From Pseudomonas sp. DTU_2021_1001937_2_SI_NGA_ILE_001 (GTDB taxonomy: Bacteria > Pseudomonadota > Gammaproteobacteria > Pseudomonadales > Pseudomonadaceae): a stretch of 64,000 nt of DNA. Under the pieces are notes generated by a model. That model was not told the origin of the DNA. It was given only the letters and a program-made list of their open reading frames with translations, and searched no databases. The DNA is taken from NCBI RefSeq assembly GCF_032463525.1, contig NZ_CP135971.1:3534001-3598000 (forward strand). Direction: 5' to 3'. Positions 36,550-45,476 of this stretch are shown here, piece by piece (position 1 is the stretch's first letter; every line of letters begins with the position of its first letter). The position numbers were made by a program, and so were the translations under genes.

Positions 36550-37884
36550 TTATCCTCGAATCGCCCAGAAAGCCAGGTTCAGGCCGGGGAATTCACCGGC
36601 AATGTGGAAGGCGAAGCCGCCGGAACGGCTCAGCTGCTGCCAGTGGTCGCTGCCGCGGTCCAGCTCGTAGTAGGTCGAGCCGACGTGGAACGGCAGCTGG
36701 CGTGGCGCCACCGGCAGCGGCAGCAGGCCAATGCCGGGCAGTTGCAGGTTGACCAGGTCGCGGATGTGCTCCACCGAGCCGACCTTGCTCTGCTGGCCGA
36801 AGCGCGCGCGCAGGGTTTCGCCGGGGATGTCGGCGCGCACCACGAGGATGAAGCTGGCGTTGTCCAGCAGGGTCTTGTCGGCCAGCATCGCCACGTGCAC
36901 GCCGTAGGCCTTCTCGACGATGGGGATTGGCACCGCCTTGCTGTCGATCAGCATCGACAGCGCCTCGCGCAGCGCCTGCATCACCGGTGCGAAGCTGACC
37001 TGCAGGTCGTCGTGCTGGTAACGCGGGAATTCCTGCGGGCGATGCTCGCGGGTAGAGAAGGTGGCGAACTCACCGGCCAGGCTGACCAGTTCGCTGTAGA
37101 AGCGCTCCGGGTGCAGGGGCGCCAGTTGGCCGAGGTGCTGGACCAGCGGCTCGGCGCGGTTGACCAGCTGCAGCAGCATGAAGTCGGCGATTTCCGAAGC
37201 ACCGCCCGCGCCGGAGGCCACCACGCGACCGGCCAGGGCTTCGCCGCGCTGACGCAGCAGGCCCTGCAGCTCGCTGCGAAAGGCGCTCAGCGGGCGGCTG
37301 GCGGCCACATCCAGCAGCGGTGGAATGTACTGTTCGTCGAGCAGCAGCACGTTGTCGGCACGCTTCTCGGTAACGCGCACCACGCCGAGTACCGCGTAGT
37401 CGCTCAGGCCGTCCTTCTCGGTGAGCAGACGCAGCGCTCGCGCGCCCACCGCCACCGGCACGCGGCTCTCGAACGCGGCGTTGTCGTCACGCACTTCGCG
37501 CACCTGGCTCAGGTAACGCGCCGCACCGGGCGTCTCGCCCTCTTCCACGGTGTCGCGCACGCCGGCACGGCGCAGTGGCAGGCCCAGGTACACCAGACCG
37601 TCGCGCACGTTGTCGTCCAGCGCGATCGGGCTCGGCGCCGGGTCGTCGTGGGGAATGTTGAACGGCGTGCCGTCGGGCAGCAGGCCGCGCGCGGCGACGA
37701 TCGCCAGCTTGCCCTGTGCCAGCAGGCCCTGGTCGATGAGCAGCTCGGAAAAGCCCCAGCCGGCGGCCGACAGCGGACGGCTGCGGGCGTCGATCAGGTT
37801 CTCCAGGTAACGGTCATGCTGCTGGAAGTGCTGGGTTCCGATGAACATGCCTTCCGACCAGACCACACGATTGTTCCAGGACAT
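36550..37884 (-). CDS. tssK: T6SS baseplate subunit TssK
   Basis: 444 residues, family-typical. N-terminal VVWSEGMFIGTQHFQQHDRYLE and YLGLPL are characteristic. TssK trimers link the TssFG baseplate wedge to TssL/TssM. A GGAG ribosome binding site precedes the ATG at 37884, and the gene is 7 bases ahead of tssL. Confidence 0.95.
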   Translation of the reverse strand: MSWNNRVVWSEGMFIGTQHFQQHDRYLENLIDARSRPLSAAGWGFSELLIDQGLLAQGKLAIVAARGLLPDGTPFNIPHDDPAPSPIALDDNVRDGLVYLGLPLRRAGVRDTVEEGETPGAARYLSQVREVRDDNAAFESRVPVAVGARALRLLTEKDGLSDYAVLGVVRVTEKRADNVLLLDEQYIPPLLDVAASRPLSAFRSELQGLLRQRGEALAGRVVASGAGGASEIADFMLLQLVNRAEPLVQHLGQLAPLHPERFYSELVSLAGEFATFSTREHRPQEFPRYQHDDLQVSFAPVMQALREALSMLIDSKAVPIPIVEKAYGVHVAMLADKTLLDNASFILVVRADIPGETLRARFGQQSKVGSVEHIRDLVNLQLPGIGLLPLPVAPRQLPFHVGSTYYELDRGSDHWQQLSRSGGFAFHIAGEFPGLNLAFWAIRG

Positions 37885-37900
37885 GACTTCTCCGATTGCC

Positions 37901-38395
37901 TTATTGAGCGGTGCGGGTTGCGGGGTTCACGGCATCGCTGCGCACCGCCTGCGCATCGAGGTCGATCCGGTATTGCTGGCCCTGGCGCGGCGAGACGTCG
38001 AGCACCGTGCGCCAGCGCGCGCGGTCGATCTCGCGGTAACCCACCACCAGGCCCACATGGCGGGTCGCCGGATTCAACGGGCGCACCACGCTGCGGGTTT
38101 CACCGGGGCGCAACAGCACTTCGTCCTGGTCCACCAGGTCCGGCCCCAGGGTCTGCGCGGCGCGCTCGGCCAGGGCGAAGTAATCGGCACGGCTGAAGGC
38201 GGCGGCGTTCTTCAGTTCGAAGATGCGCACCCGCACCGGGGCCGGCTGGCCGGTGGCGCCGGGGTTGAGTGCGGCACTGGCATGCAGGTCGAGGGTCACG
38301 GCGCGTTCGGCTTCGCCTGGCGTCTCGGGCGCGGGCGTGGAACAGGCGCTGAGCAGGCTGGCCAGCAGGAAGATTCGGGCAACGGAGGCGAGCAT
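37901..38395 (-). CDS. tssJ: T6SS outer-membrane lipoprotein TssJ
   Basis: 164 residues. The signal peptide ends in a lipobox LLSAC (Cys18), followed by the compact beta-sandwich typical of TssJ, which anchors the TssM periplasmic domain to the outer membrane. The ATG at 38395 is chosen because it yields the signal peptide; longer in-frame sequence upstream overlaps fha. Confidence 0.9.
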   Translation of the reverse strand: MLASVARIFLLASLLSACSTPAPETPGEAERAVTLDLHASAALNPGATGQPAPVRVRIFELKNAAAFSRADYFALAERAAQTLGPDLVDQDEVLLRPGETRSVVRPLNPATRHVGLVVGYREIDRARWRTVLDVSPRQGQQYRIDLDAQAVRSDAVNPATRTAQ

Positions 38396-38417
38396 CTGGG
38401 TTCTCACGGCGGGATTC

Positions 38418-39902
38418 TCAGGAGCGCCGCAAGCGTTCGCTGTGCGCTTCATAGGCACGGCTGAACTCGCGACCGAAGAGGTCCTGGAAGTCGTCTTCGG
38501 CTTCCTGGGAAATACGCTCATACAAGGCGGTGAACTGCTGCCAGTACTGCGCCTGCCGCGAGCCGCCCAACAGGCCCGACAAGCCGCCAGGCTTGCCCAT
38601 GCGCGCCTCCAGCTCGGCAGGCGCGAAGCGCTTGAGCAGGTGCTTGATGGCCGCCTCGACACCGGCCATCACCGCCAACTGGTGGGCGCGCAGGTCATCG
38701 AAGCTGTCCTGGATCGCCTGTTCCGGGCCCATGAAGGCGTTGTTGCCATGGCGCAGCAGCAACAGCAGGGCTTCATCGGCGTTGGGGGCGAACTTCAGCG
38801 GGTTGTTCTCGACCGGGCGGATCATGGTCTGCTGCATGCGGAACTCGCCCTTGAGGCTGCTGCGCGCGCGCAGCACGTCGATCAGGCCTTCGACCATCAG
38901 CCGGTAGCTGCGCCCGATGGCCTCAATCTGCGCTTCGGCCTGCTGAGTATCGACACGCAGCTGGTCCAGGCCGGCACCGCGCAGGAAGGCCTGCAACAGC
39001 ACATCGGAAGCCCCGGCGCCGGGTGGAGGGCTGACGGGCTGCGGTGCAGCGGCTACCGCAACGGGCTCGACGGCCAGCGGCTCGGCGACCGGCAATGGCG
39101 CCACCTCAGGCAATGGCTCGGTAACCACTGGAGGCACAGGCTCGAAAACCGGCGCCGGTTCCGCTGCCGCTGGCGGCACTTGCGGTGGCTGCGGCTGCGG
39201 CTGCGGCTGCGGGGCAATGATGTCGGCGAACGGGTCCCAGTCATCTGGAATCAGCCCGGCACCGCCAGGCGCGGCGGCAGTCGGCGGGGGCGCAGGTGTT
39301 GCAGGCTTGTCGAGGTGCACCGGGGTGGGCGGCCGGAAGTCATGCTGGCGGGCCGGTACATGGTCCGGCTGGGTCGCCGGCGCCACGCTGGAAGGACCGA
39401 GGAAATCGAACAGGTCGGGGAATGTGTCCTGAGCCGAACCACCCTGCAGATGCGCCATGCCGGAAGTCACCGCCGGCGCACCCGACGAAGGCTGCCATTG
39501 GCTGTCCTGGCGGCTCATCAACGCCTCGAAGCTGTTCGGCGCTTCAACAGACGAGGCACCGGGCTCGGCCAGGTGCATGGCGAAATCGATGCGCACGCGA
39601 ATCTCGTATTCGCCAATACGGATGAGTTCACCATCCTGCAATACTTCGCTGTTACCGCGACGCAGGCGCACGCCCGCCTGTACTAGCTCAACGCCATTAG
39701 TGCTGGTGTCGGTGAGATAATAGCGGCCGTCCTTATATTGAATGACGCAATGCCGCGAAGATACCAACCGCTCTGGATCGGGAAGTACCCAGTCATTCTC
39801 TTGACTACGGCCAATTGCCATCACACCGCTGTCCATGCTCTTTTCAGCGCATTGACCCGGTGTAATCTTGTGGTAACTAGTTATGGTCAAGCACAGCGAC
39901 AT
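38418..39902 (-). CDS. fha1: FHA-domain T6SS activator Fha (TagH)
   Basis: 494 residues. An N-terminal forkhead-associated domain (~25-95: IGRSQENDW, SSRHCVI, DTSTNGVEL), then a long proline/alanine-rich linker and the C-terminal TagH-type domain (~300-494). Phosphorylation of Fha by PpkA triggers T6SS assembly in P. aeruginosa. The ATG at 39902 follows a strong CAGGGAGGCACC, whose GGA could also bind RsmA. First gene of the minus-strand T6SS operon. Confidence 0.92.
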   Translation of the reverse strand: MSLCLTITSYHKITPGQCAEKSMDSGVMAIGRSQENDWVLPDPERLVSSRHCVIQYKDGRYYLTDTSTNGVELVQAGVRLRRGNSEVLQDGELIRIGEYEIRVRIDFAMHLAEPGASSVEAPNSFEALMSRQDSQWQPSSGAPAVTSGMAHLQGGSAQDTFPDLFDFLGPSSVAPATQPDHVPARQHDFRPPTPVHLDKPATPAPPPTAAAPGGAGLIPDDWDPFADIIAPQPQPQPQPPQVPPAAAEPAPVFEPVPPVVTEPLPEVAPLPVAEPLAVEPVAVAAAPQPVSPPPGAGASDVLLQAFLRGAGLDQLRVDTQQAEAQIEAIGRSYRLMVEGLIDVLRARSSLKGEFRMQQTMIRPVENNPLKFAPNADEALLLLLRHGNNAFMGPEQAIQDSFDDLRAHQLAVMAGVEAAIKHLLKRFAPAELEARMGKPGGLSGLLGGSRQAQYWQQFTALYERISQEAEDDFQDLFGREFSRAYEAHSERLRRS

Positions 39903-40292
39903 GGTGCCTCCCTGCCTATATCGCACATCAACTTTCGCCGCCCATGAATGCTTCGTGATCGAGGCCAGACAAGCCCTCGAACCGAAAGTTCAATAAATTT
40001 CCCACTTTGCCCGATCAGGACTTAGGGCAATTGGCGCGCCATGATAATCATGCCGACACCCGCGATGTCAAAATAACATGCACACTGTTACGCTCATCAC
40101 AATCACTGGCCTATCGCCCATATACACGGCTTGACAAGCCCTGTGCGCTACTTCAAAAATGCACAACTCCGTTATTTGTGTGATATCAGGTTGCCATTAA
40201 CTAACCATGCGCGACATCCACACTAAAAAATGGTTCAAAAAAATTTCTTAACCGGCTGCAAGACATCATCTGAGTAGATAAGGAGATCAGGT
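39903..40292. promoter_or_regulatory. Divergent T6SS promoter region
   Basis: 390 bases without a gene, clearly more AT-rich than the flanks. It must drive both fha-to-tagQ and tssA onward. A TTGACA box is at 40131-40136 on the plus strand, but no convincing partner box follows at 17 bases. A 13-bp palindrome CATGATAATCATG lies at 40040-40052. I see no sigma-54 GG-N10-GC type element. Confidence 0.5.
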
Positions 40293-40299
40293 TTGGTGG
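40279..40299 (+). promoter_or_regulatory. tssA ribosome binding site with overlapping GGA motifs
   Basis: ATAAGGAGATCAGG precedes the tssA start, and a further GGTGGA lies at the start codon. An ANGGA motif overlapping the ribosome binding site is the standard target of RsmA; the orthologous tssA1 leader of P. aeruginosa is a known RsmA target. Binding here is inferred. Confidence 0.5.
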
Positions 40300-41315
40300 A
40301 TGTCTCATTGTTGCTTTCCGCTGTTTCAGCCAACTCCCCTTGCGGTGAAGACCTGGAATACGACGCGGATTTCCTGCAACTCGAACGTGATGCGCTGGGC
40401 AAGCCCGAGCGCGTCATGGGCGATGCCGTGCAGCCGGCAGAACCTCCGCCGTGGCGCCAGATGGAGCAGGCCAGCGTGGCCCTGCTGCAGCGCAGCAAGG
40501 ACCTGCGCATCACCCACTACCTGGTCCAGAGCGCGCTGGCCCTGGACGGGCTACCCGGCCTGGCCAACACCCTCGAACTGGTCGAGCAACTGCTGCGTCA
40601 GTACTGGGCCGAGCTGTACCCACTGCTCGATGCCGATGACGACAACGACCCGACCCTGCGCATCAATGCCCTTTCCGGCCTGGCCTGCGACACCAACCTG
40701 CGCCTGCTGCGCGAAAGCCCCCTGGTACGTTCCCGCGCCTTCGGCACCCTGAGCCTGCGCGCTGCGCTGCACGCCTGCGGGCTGCAAGTGTCCGCTGACG
40801 AAAACCTGGGCCTGGATACCTTCAACGCGGCCCTGCGCGACAGCGATCCGCAGAGCCTGCAGGAAACCCGCGAGGCCCTGAGCCTGGCCCTGGCCCGCGC
40901 CGCCAGCATCGAAGCCATCGTCAATGAGCAGGTGGGTTCGGCCCAGGGCGTGGACCTCTCGGCGCTCAAGCAGCCGCTGCGCCAGGCCCTGCAGGTGCTG
41001 GGCGAAGCCGCCCCGGCCGATGAGCCGGACGCCGCCCCGGCAGCAGCAGCCGAGCCTCTGGGCGACAGCCCGGCCCTGGCGCCTGCGCCAGCGCGCCCGA
41101 CGGTCAGTGGCGAGATCAACAACCGCGATGACGTGCTGCGCAGCCTCGACCGCCTGCTGGCCTACTACGCCCGCCACGAGCCCTCCAGCCCGCTGCCGGT
41201 GCTGTTGAACCGCGCCAAGGGCCTGGTCAACGCGGATTTCGCAAGCATCGTGCGCAACCTGATTCCCGACGGCATGTCCCAGTTTGAGAACCTGCGCGGC
41301 CCCGAGGCTGACTGA
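40293..41315 (+). CDS. tssA: T6SS assembly protein TssA
   Basis: 340 residues with the ImpA N-terminal domain (SPCGEDLEYDADFLQLE, then PPPWRQMEQASVALLQRSKDLRI) and a C-terminal domain similar to P. aeruginosa TssA1, which assembles at the baseplate. The start is either TTG at 40293 or GTG at 40296, 7 or 10 bases after AGGAG; the nearby ATG at 40300 is out of frame. First gene of the plus-strand structural operon. Confidence 0.92.
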   Translation: MVDVSLLLSAVSANSPCGEDLEYDADFLQLERDALGKPERVMGDAVQPAEPPPWRQMEQASVALLQRSKDLRITHYLVQSALALDGLPGLANTLELVEQLLRQYWAELYPLLDADDDNDPTLRINALSGLACDTNLRLLRESPLVRSRAFGTLSLRAALHACGLQVSADENLGLDTFNAALRDSDPQSLQETREALSLALARAASIEAIVNEQVGSAQGVDLSALKQPLRQALQVLGEAAPADEPDAAPAAAAEPLGDSPALAPAPARPTVSGEINNRDDVLRSLDRLLAYYARHEPSSPLPVLLNRAKGLVNADFASIVRNLIPDGMSQFENLRGPEAD

Positions 41316-41401
41316 CCCGCCCAGCGGATCAGCGCCGGGCCGCGCAGCCCGTTATAGGCATCGACGCCAACACCGTCGCAGCAGCGACCAGGAGGAGCAA
41401 C

Positions 41402-41920
41402 GTGGCGAAAACCAGTTCGCAGAAATTCATTGCGCGCAACCGTGCGCCCCGCGTGCAGATCGAATACGACGTGGAACTGTACGGTGCCGAGAAGAAGGTC
41501 CAGCTGCCCTTCGTCATGGGCGTCATGGCCGACCTGACCGGCAAGCCCGCCGAACCCCTGGCGCCCGTGGCCGAGCGCAAGTTCCTGGAGATCGACGTCG
41601 ACAACTTCGACTCGCGGCTCAAGGCACTGCAACCGCGTGTGGCCTTCCACACCCCCAACGAGCTGACCGGCGAAGGCAACCTGAGCGTCGACATCACCTT
41701 CGAGAGCATGGACGACTTCAGCCCGGCCGCCGTGGCGCGCAAGGTCGACTCGCTGAACCAGCTGCTCGAAGCCCGCACCCAGTTGGCCAACCTGCTGACC
41801 TACATGGACGGCAAGACCGGTGCCGAAGAGATCATCCTCAAGGCCATCAAGGACCCAGCGCTGCTCCAGGCCTTGGCGAGTGCGCCCAAGCCCAAGGACG
41901 ACGCCGAGCCCAACGCCTGA
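41402..41920 (+). CDS. tssB: T6SS contractile sheath small subunit TssB
   Basis: 172 residues (VipA family): RAPRVQIEYDVELYGAEKKV, LPFVMGVMADLTGK, FLEIDVDNFDSRL. It forms the contractile sheath with TssC and contains the handshake helix near the C-terminus. The GTG start at 41402 follows AGGAGGAGC, an excellent ribosome binding site. Confidence 0.96.
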   Translation: MAKTSSQKFIARNRAPRVQIEYDVELYGAEKKVQLPFVMGVMADLTGKPAEPLAPVAERKFLEIDVDNFDSRLKALQPRVAFHTPNELTGEGNLSVDITFESMDDFSPAAVARKVDSLNQLLEARTQLANLLTYMDGKTGAEEIILKAIKDPALLQALASAPKPKDDAEPNA

Positions 41921-41935
41921 TCAGGACCCACGACC

Positions 41936-43429
41936 ATGACCGAACAGCTGCGCGACAACCAGGCCCAGGCGGCCACCCAGGAACAGACCAGCGAATTCGC
42001 TTCGCTGCTGCTGCAGGAATTCAAACCCAAGACCGAGCGGGCCCGCGAAGCGGTGGAAACCGCCGTGCGCACCCTGGCCGAACAGGCTCTGGCGCAAACC
42101 GACCTGGTGTCCAACGACGCCATCAAGTCGATCGAATCGATCATCGCCGCCATCGACGCCAAGCTCACCGCCCAGGTCAACCAGATCATCCACAACCCGC
42201 AGTTCCAGCAGGTCGAAAGCGCCTGGCGCGGCCTGCACTACCTGGTGAACAACACCGAGACCGATGAGCAGCTGAAGATTCGCGTGCTGAACATCTCCAA
42301 GCCGGAGCTGCACAAGACCCTGAAGAAGTTCAAGGGCACGGCCTGGGACCAGAGCCCGATCTTCAAGAAGATGTACGAGGAAGAGTACGGCCAGTTCGGT
42401 GGCGAGCCCTACGGCTGCCTGATCGGCGACTACTACTTCGATCAGTCGCCACCGGATGTCGAGCTGCTCGGCGAGCTGTCGAAGGTCTGCGCGGCGATGC
42501 ACGCGCCGTTCATCTCTGCCGCCTCGCCAACCGTCATGGGCATGGGCTCCTGGCAGGAACTGTCCAACCCGCGCGACCTGACCAAGATCTTCACCACCCC
42601 CGAGTACGCCGGCTGGCGCTCGCTGCGTGAGTCCGAAGATTCGCGCTACATCGGCCTGACCATGCCGCGCTTCCTGGCGCGCCTGCCCTACGGCGCCAAG
42701 ACCGACCCGGTAGAAGCCTTCGCCTTCGAAGAAGACACCGACGGTGCCGACAGCGCCAAGTACACCTGGGCCAACGCCGCCTACGCCATGGGCGTGAACA
42801 TCAACCGCTCGTTCAAGCACTACGGCTGGTGCTCGCGCATCCGTGGCGTAGAGTCCGGCGGCGAGGTCGAGAACCTGCCGGCGCACACCTTCCCCACCGA
42901 CGACGGTGGCGTGGACATGAAGTGCCCGACCGAGATCGCCATTTCCGACCGCCGCGAGGCCGAACTGGCGAAGAACGGCTTCATGCCGCTGCTGCACAAG
43001 AAGAACACCGATTTCGCGGCGTTCATCGGTGCCCAGTCGCTGCAGAAGCCGGCCGAGTACGACGACCCGGACGCCACCGCCAACGCCAACCTGGCCGCGC
43101 GCCTGCCTTACCTGTTCGCCACCTGCCGCTTCGCGCATTACCTCAAGTGCATCGTTCGCGACAAGATCGGCTCGTTCAAGGAGAAGGACGACATGCAGCG
43201 CTGGCTGCAGGACTGGATCCTCAACTATGTCGACGGCGACCCGACCCACTCCACCGAAACCACCAAGGCCCAGCACCCGCTGGCCGCCGCCGAGGTGGTG
43301 GTCGAGGACGTCGAGGGCAACCCTGGCTACTACACCTCGAAGTTCTTCCTGCGTCCGCACTACCAGCTCGAAGGCCTGACCGTGTCGCTGCGCCTGGTGT
43401 CCAAGCTGCCATCGGCCAAAGGCGCGTAA
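41936..43429 (+). CDS. tssC: T6SS contractile sheath large subunit TssC
   Basis: 497 residues (VipB family), full length. The typical segments AWRGLHYLVNNTETDEQLKI, QFGGEPYGCLIGDY, SPTVMGMGSW, LTMPRFLARLPYG and a C-terminal YYTSKFFLRPHYQLEGL are intact. The N-terminal ~60 residues carry the ClpV-interacting region in the family. 15 bases after tssB. Confidence 0.97.
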   Translation: MTEQLRDNQAQAATQEQTSEFASLLLQEFKPKTERAREAVETAVRTLAEQALAQTDLVSNDAIKSIESIIAAIDAKLTAQVNQIIHNPQFQQVESAWRGLHYLVNNTETDEQLKIRVLNISKPELHKTLKKFKGTAWDQSPIFKKMYEEEYGQFGGEPYGCLIGDYYFDQSPPDVELLGELSKVCAAMHAPFISAASPTVMGMGSWQELSNPRDLTKIFTTPEYAGWRSLRESEDSRYIGLTMPRFLARLPYGAKTDPVEAFAFEEDTDGADSAKYTWANAAYAMGVNINRSFKHYGWCSRIRGVESGGEVENLPAHTFPTDDGGVDMKCPTEIAISDRREAELAKNGFMPLLHKKNTDFAAFIGAQSLQKPAEYDDPDATANANLAARLPYLFATCRFAHYLKCIVRDKIGSFKEKDDMQRWLQDWILNYVDGDPTHSTETTKAQHPLAAAEVVVEDVEGNPGYYTSKFFLRPHYQLEGLTVSLRLVSKLPSAKGA

Positions 43430-43510
43430 TGATCTGCCGGCCTGGCGGACCGCACCCGCCAGGCCTGTTCACAACTTCACCCAGCGGCCCATGCCGCATC
43501 AGGAGAAACC

Positions 43511-43999
43511 ATGGCTGTCGATATTTTCATCAAGATCGGTGATATCAAGGGCGAGTCTCAGGACAAGACTCACAAGGACGAAATCGAAGTGCTGAACTGG
43601 AGCTGGGGCATGTCCCAGTCCGGCAACATGCACACCGGCACCGGCGGCGGTGCGGGCAAGGTCAGCATCCAGGACCTGTCGCTGACCAAGTACGTCGACA
43701 AGGCGACCCCCAACCTGATGATGCATTGCTCCAGCGGCAAGCACGTCGACAAGGTCACCCTGACCGTGCGCAAGGCCGGCGGCGACAACCAGGTCGAGTA
43801 CCTGATCATCAACCTCGAAGAAGTACTGATTTCCTCGCTGAGCACCGGCGGCTCGGGCAGCGATGATCGCCTGATCGAGAACGTCACCCTGAACTTCGCC
43901 AAGGTCAGCGTCGACTATCAGCCGCAGAAGGCCGATGGTTCGAAGGAAGGCGGCCCGATCAAGTACGGCTGGAACATCCGCTCCAACGTCAAGATGTAA
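43511..43999 (+). CDS. hcp1: T6SS tube protein Hcp
   Basis: 162 residues, family-typical (MAVDIFIKIGDIKGES, EVLNWSWGMSQSG, CSSGKHVDKVTLTVRKAG, GWNIRSNVKM). Hexameric rings stack to form the inner tube and also carry small effectors, a possibility for the Tae4 protein encoded next. CAGGAGAAACC precedes the ATG. A strong hairpin follows. Confidence 0.97.
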   Translation: MAVDIFIKIGDIKGESQDKTHKDEIEVLNWSWGMSQSGNMHTGTGGGAGKVSIQDLSLTKYVDKATPNLMMHCSSGKHVDKVTLTVRKAGGDNQVEYLIINLEEVLISSLSTGGSGSDDRLIENVTLNFAKVSVDYQPQKADGSKEGGPIKYGWNIRSNVKM

Positions 44000-44005
44000 G
44001 CCCCT

Positions 44006-44030
44006 CGCCCCCGGCCGTGTGCCGGGGGCG
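44006..44030 (+). terminator. Strong hairpin after hcp
   Basis: Perfect 10-bp arms CGCCCCCGGC and GCCGGGGGCG with a 5-base loop, six bases after the hcp stop. No T-tract follows, so it could attenuate readthrough into the effector gene or protect the hcp message from 3' exonucleases. Confidence 0.6.
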
Positions 44031-44068
44031 ATTGGCATCAGGGTTCCATGCAGAAAGGACAACACGTC

Positions 44069-44524
44069 ATGGCCAAGCCTTCGTTCATCAATCTGTTGGC
44101 CGCCTATCAGAAAATCATGAAGGAGTACCCCGCCGGGAATCCTTGTGATGGCGGTTGGGATAATCAATGCGCCATTCGAATGAGCATTGCGTTATCGGAC
44201 GAACTCACGATCAGAGTGAACAAGTCGACCTACAGCGATCCCAAGTGCGCTCATGGACACGCACGCGGCGCAGAATCGCTCGCCAACTGGCTGTGGAAAC
44301 ACCACCTGGGCCGCCCGACAGTCCTGGGTGGCAGCATCGAAGAACGGAAAAAGCTCGCTCAGAAAACCGGCATCATTTTTTTCAAGGATTGCTTTTCCCG
44401 CGCGGGAGAGTCCTTCGAGAACAGAAGTGGCGACCACATCGATGTCTGGAACCGAGGCAAGACCCAAACCTTCGATGACCCGACTTTTCGTTCCAGACAG
44501 GTCTGGTTCTGGGAGCTGTCATGA
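44069..44524 (+). CDS. tae4: Type VI amidase effector, Tae4 family
   Basis: 151 residues, no signal peptide. The NlpC/P60-like fold signature of Tae4 is present: catalytic Cys34 in NQCAIRMS and catalytic His123 (with Asp125 nearby) in GDHIDVWN, plus AHGHARGAESLANWL. Tae4 enzymes cut the peptide stem of peptidoglycan in the periplasm of competitors. AAAGGAC precedes the ATG at 44069; an in-frame ATG at 44048 is less well placed. It overlaps the next gene by 4 bp. G+C is lower than in neighbouring tss genes, suggesting acquisition. Confidence 0.88.
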   Translation: MAKPSFINLLAAYQKIMKEYPAGNPCDGGWDNQCAIRMSIALSDELTIRVNKSTYSDPKCAHGHARGAESLANWLWKHHLGRPTVLGGSIEERKKLAQKTGIIFFKDCFSRAGESFENRSGDHIDVWNRGKTQTFDDPTFRSRQVWFWELS

Positions 44525-44967
44525 ACCGCAACCTTCGTGGAGCCCTCTTGCTGAGCGCTTTGTCGCTGAGCCTGCCGGCTTGCGCCGGGCAACCTGAAGA
44601 CGCGCCGCTGAATGAGTCGGCATCCGTCTCTCTGAGCGGCATGACGCTGACCTTGCAGGATCAGAATCGCCACTGCTCCTTGCGCAAGGACGACGGCAGC
44701 CTGCTGTCACTGGAAATCCCCTGGCCCTGCGCATTCAGCCAGGACCGCAACGGGCAGCCACGGGTTGAGAAGTTCAACCAGGGCTCGGAGATCGTCATTG
44801 TCTATCACGCTGTGCCGGAGCCTGCCCCGAGCCATGCCTGCGACACCCAGTTCCAGGCCGTGCGCCTGATGAAAGGGCAGCTGGAGGCCTCGATGGTCGC
44901 GCGCAACGCCATGTGCATGAAGGGCGTGATCGATCAGAAGAACTTCGTGGCGCTCTTCGATTGGTAA
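44521..44967 (+). CDS. Predicted lipoprotein, probable immunity protein for the Tae4-like amidase
   Basis: 148 residues. A signal peptide ends in LPAC (Cys21), so the product is a periplasmic lipoprotein, the compartment where an amidase would act on the producer. Several further cysteines could form disulfides. The start overlaps the amidase stop by 4 bp, the normal effector-immunity arrangement. I cannot confirm from the sequence that it belongs to the Tai4 family, which is usually shorter; the immunity role is inferred from context. Confidence 0.65.
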   Translation: MNRNLRGALLLSALSLSLPACAGQPEDAPLNESASVSLSGMTLTLQDQNRHCSLRKDDGSLLSLEIPWPCAFSQDRNGQPRVEKFNQGSEIVIVYHAVPEPAPSHACDTQFQAVRLMKGQLEASMVARNAMCMKGVIDQKNFVALFDW

Positions 44968-44972
44968 ACCCC

Positions 44973-45476
44973 ATGACCCCACGCGAACGCCTGCAGCCCT
45001 CCCTGCTCGACCGTCTGACCGACGACGAGCCCGGCAACCCGCAGGAAAGTGCCGACCGCCGCGTGCTCTCGCTCAATCAGCTCAAGGCCTCGGTGCTGCG
45101 CGACCTGACCTGGCTGCTCAACACCACCTCGCTGCTGGATGCCGACGACACATTGAACACCCCGGCCGGCACCTCGGTGGTCAACTACGGCCTGCCGGCG
45201 CTGTCCGGCACCAGCGTGTCGAGTGTCGACATCGCCGTGCTGGAAAGCCTCATCCACCGCGCCATCACCACCTTCGAGCCGCGCATCCTGGCGCACACCG
45301 TGCGGGTGCGTGCGCATCTAGGCCACGAACAGATGAACCACAACGCCCTGAGTTTCGAGATCCAGGGTGACCTCTGGGCGCAGCCGGTAGCCCTGCCGCT
45401 GCTGCTGCGCACCGAGCTGGACCTGGAGTCCGGCCACGTGCAGGTCCTGCCTGCCGACCAACGGAGACGCTCATGA
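44973..45476 (+). CDS. tssE: T6SS baseplate subunit TssE
   Basis: 167 residues of the gp25-like family: [12 protein letters not shown], a central [25 protein letters not shown] and [13 protein letters not shown]. It joins TssF and TssG in the baseplate wedge and initiates the sheath. The ATG at 44973 lies 5 bases after the lipoprotein stop. Confidence 0.93.
   Translation: MTPRERLQPSLLDRLTDDEPGNPQESADRRVLSLNQLKASVLRDLTWLLNTTSLLDADDTLNTPAGTSVVNYGLPALSGTSVSSVDIAVLESLIHRAITTFEPRILAHTVRVRAHLGHEQMNHNALSFEIQGDLWAQPVALPLLLRTELDLESGHVQVLPADQRRRS

Noticed and set aside
40131..40160. Full sigma-70 promoter for tssA at the TTGACA box
   Set aside because: No acceptable -10 hexamer lies 16-18 bases downstream, so only the -35-like box is mentioned.
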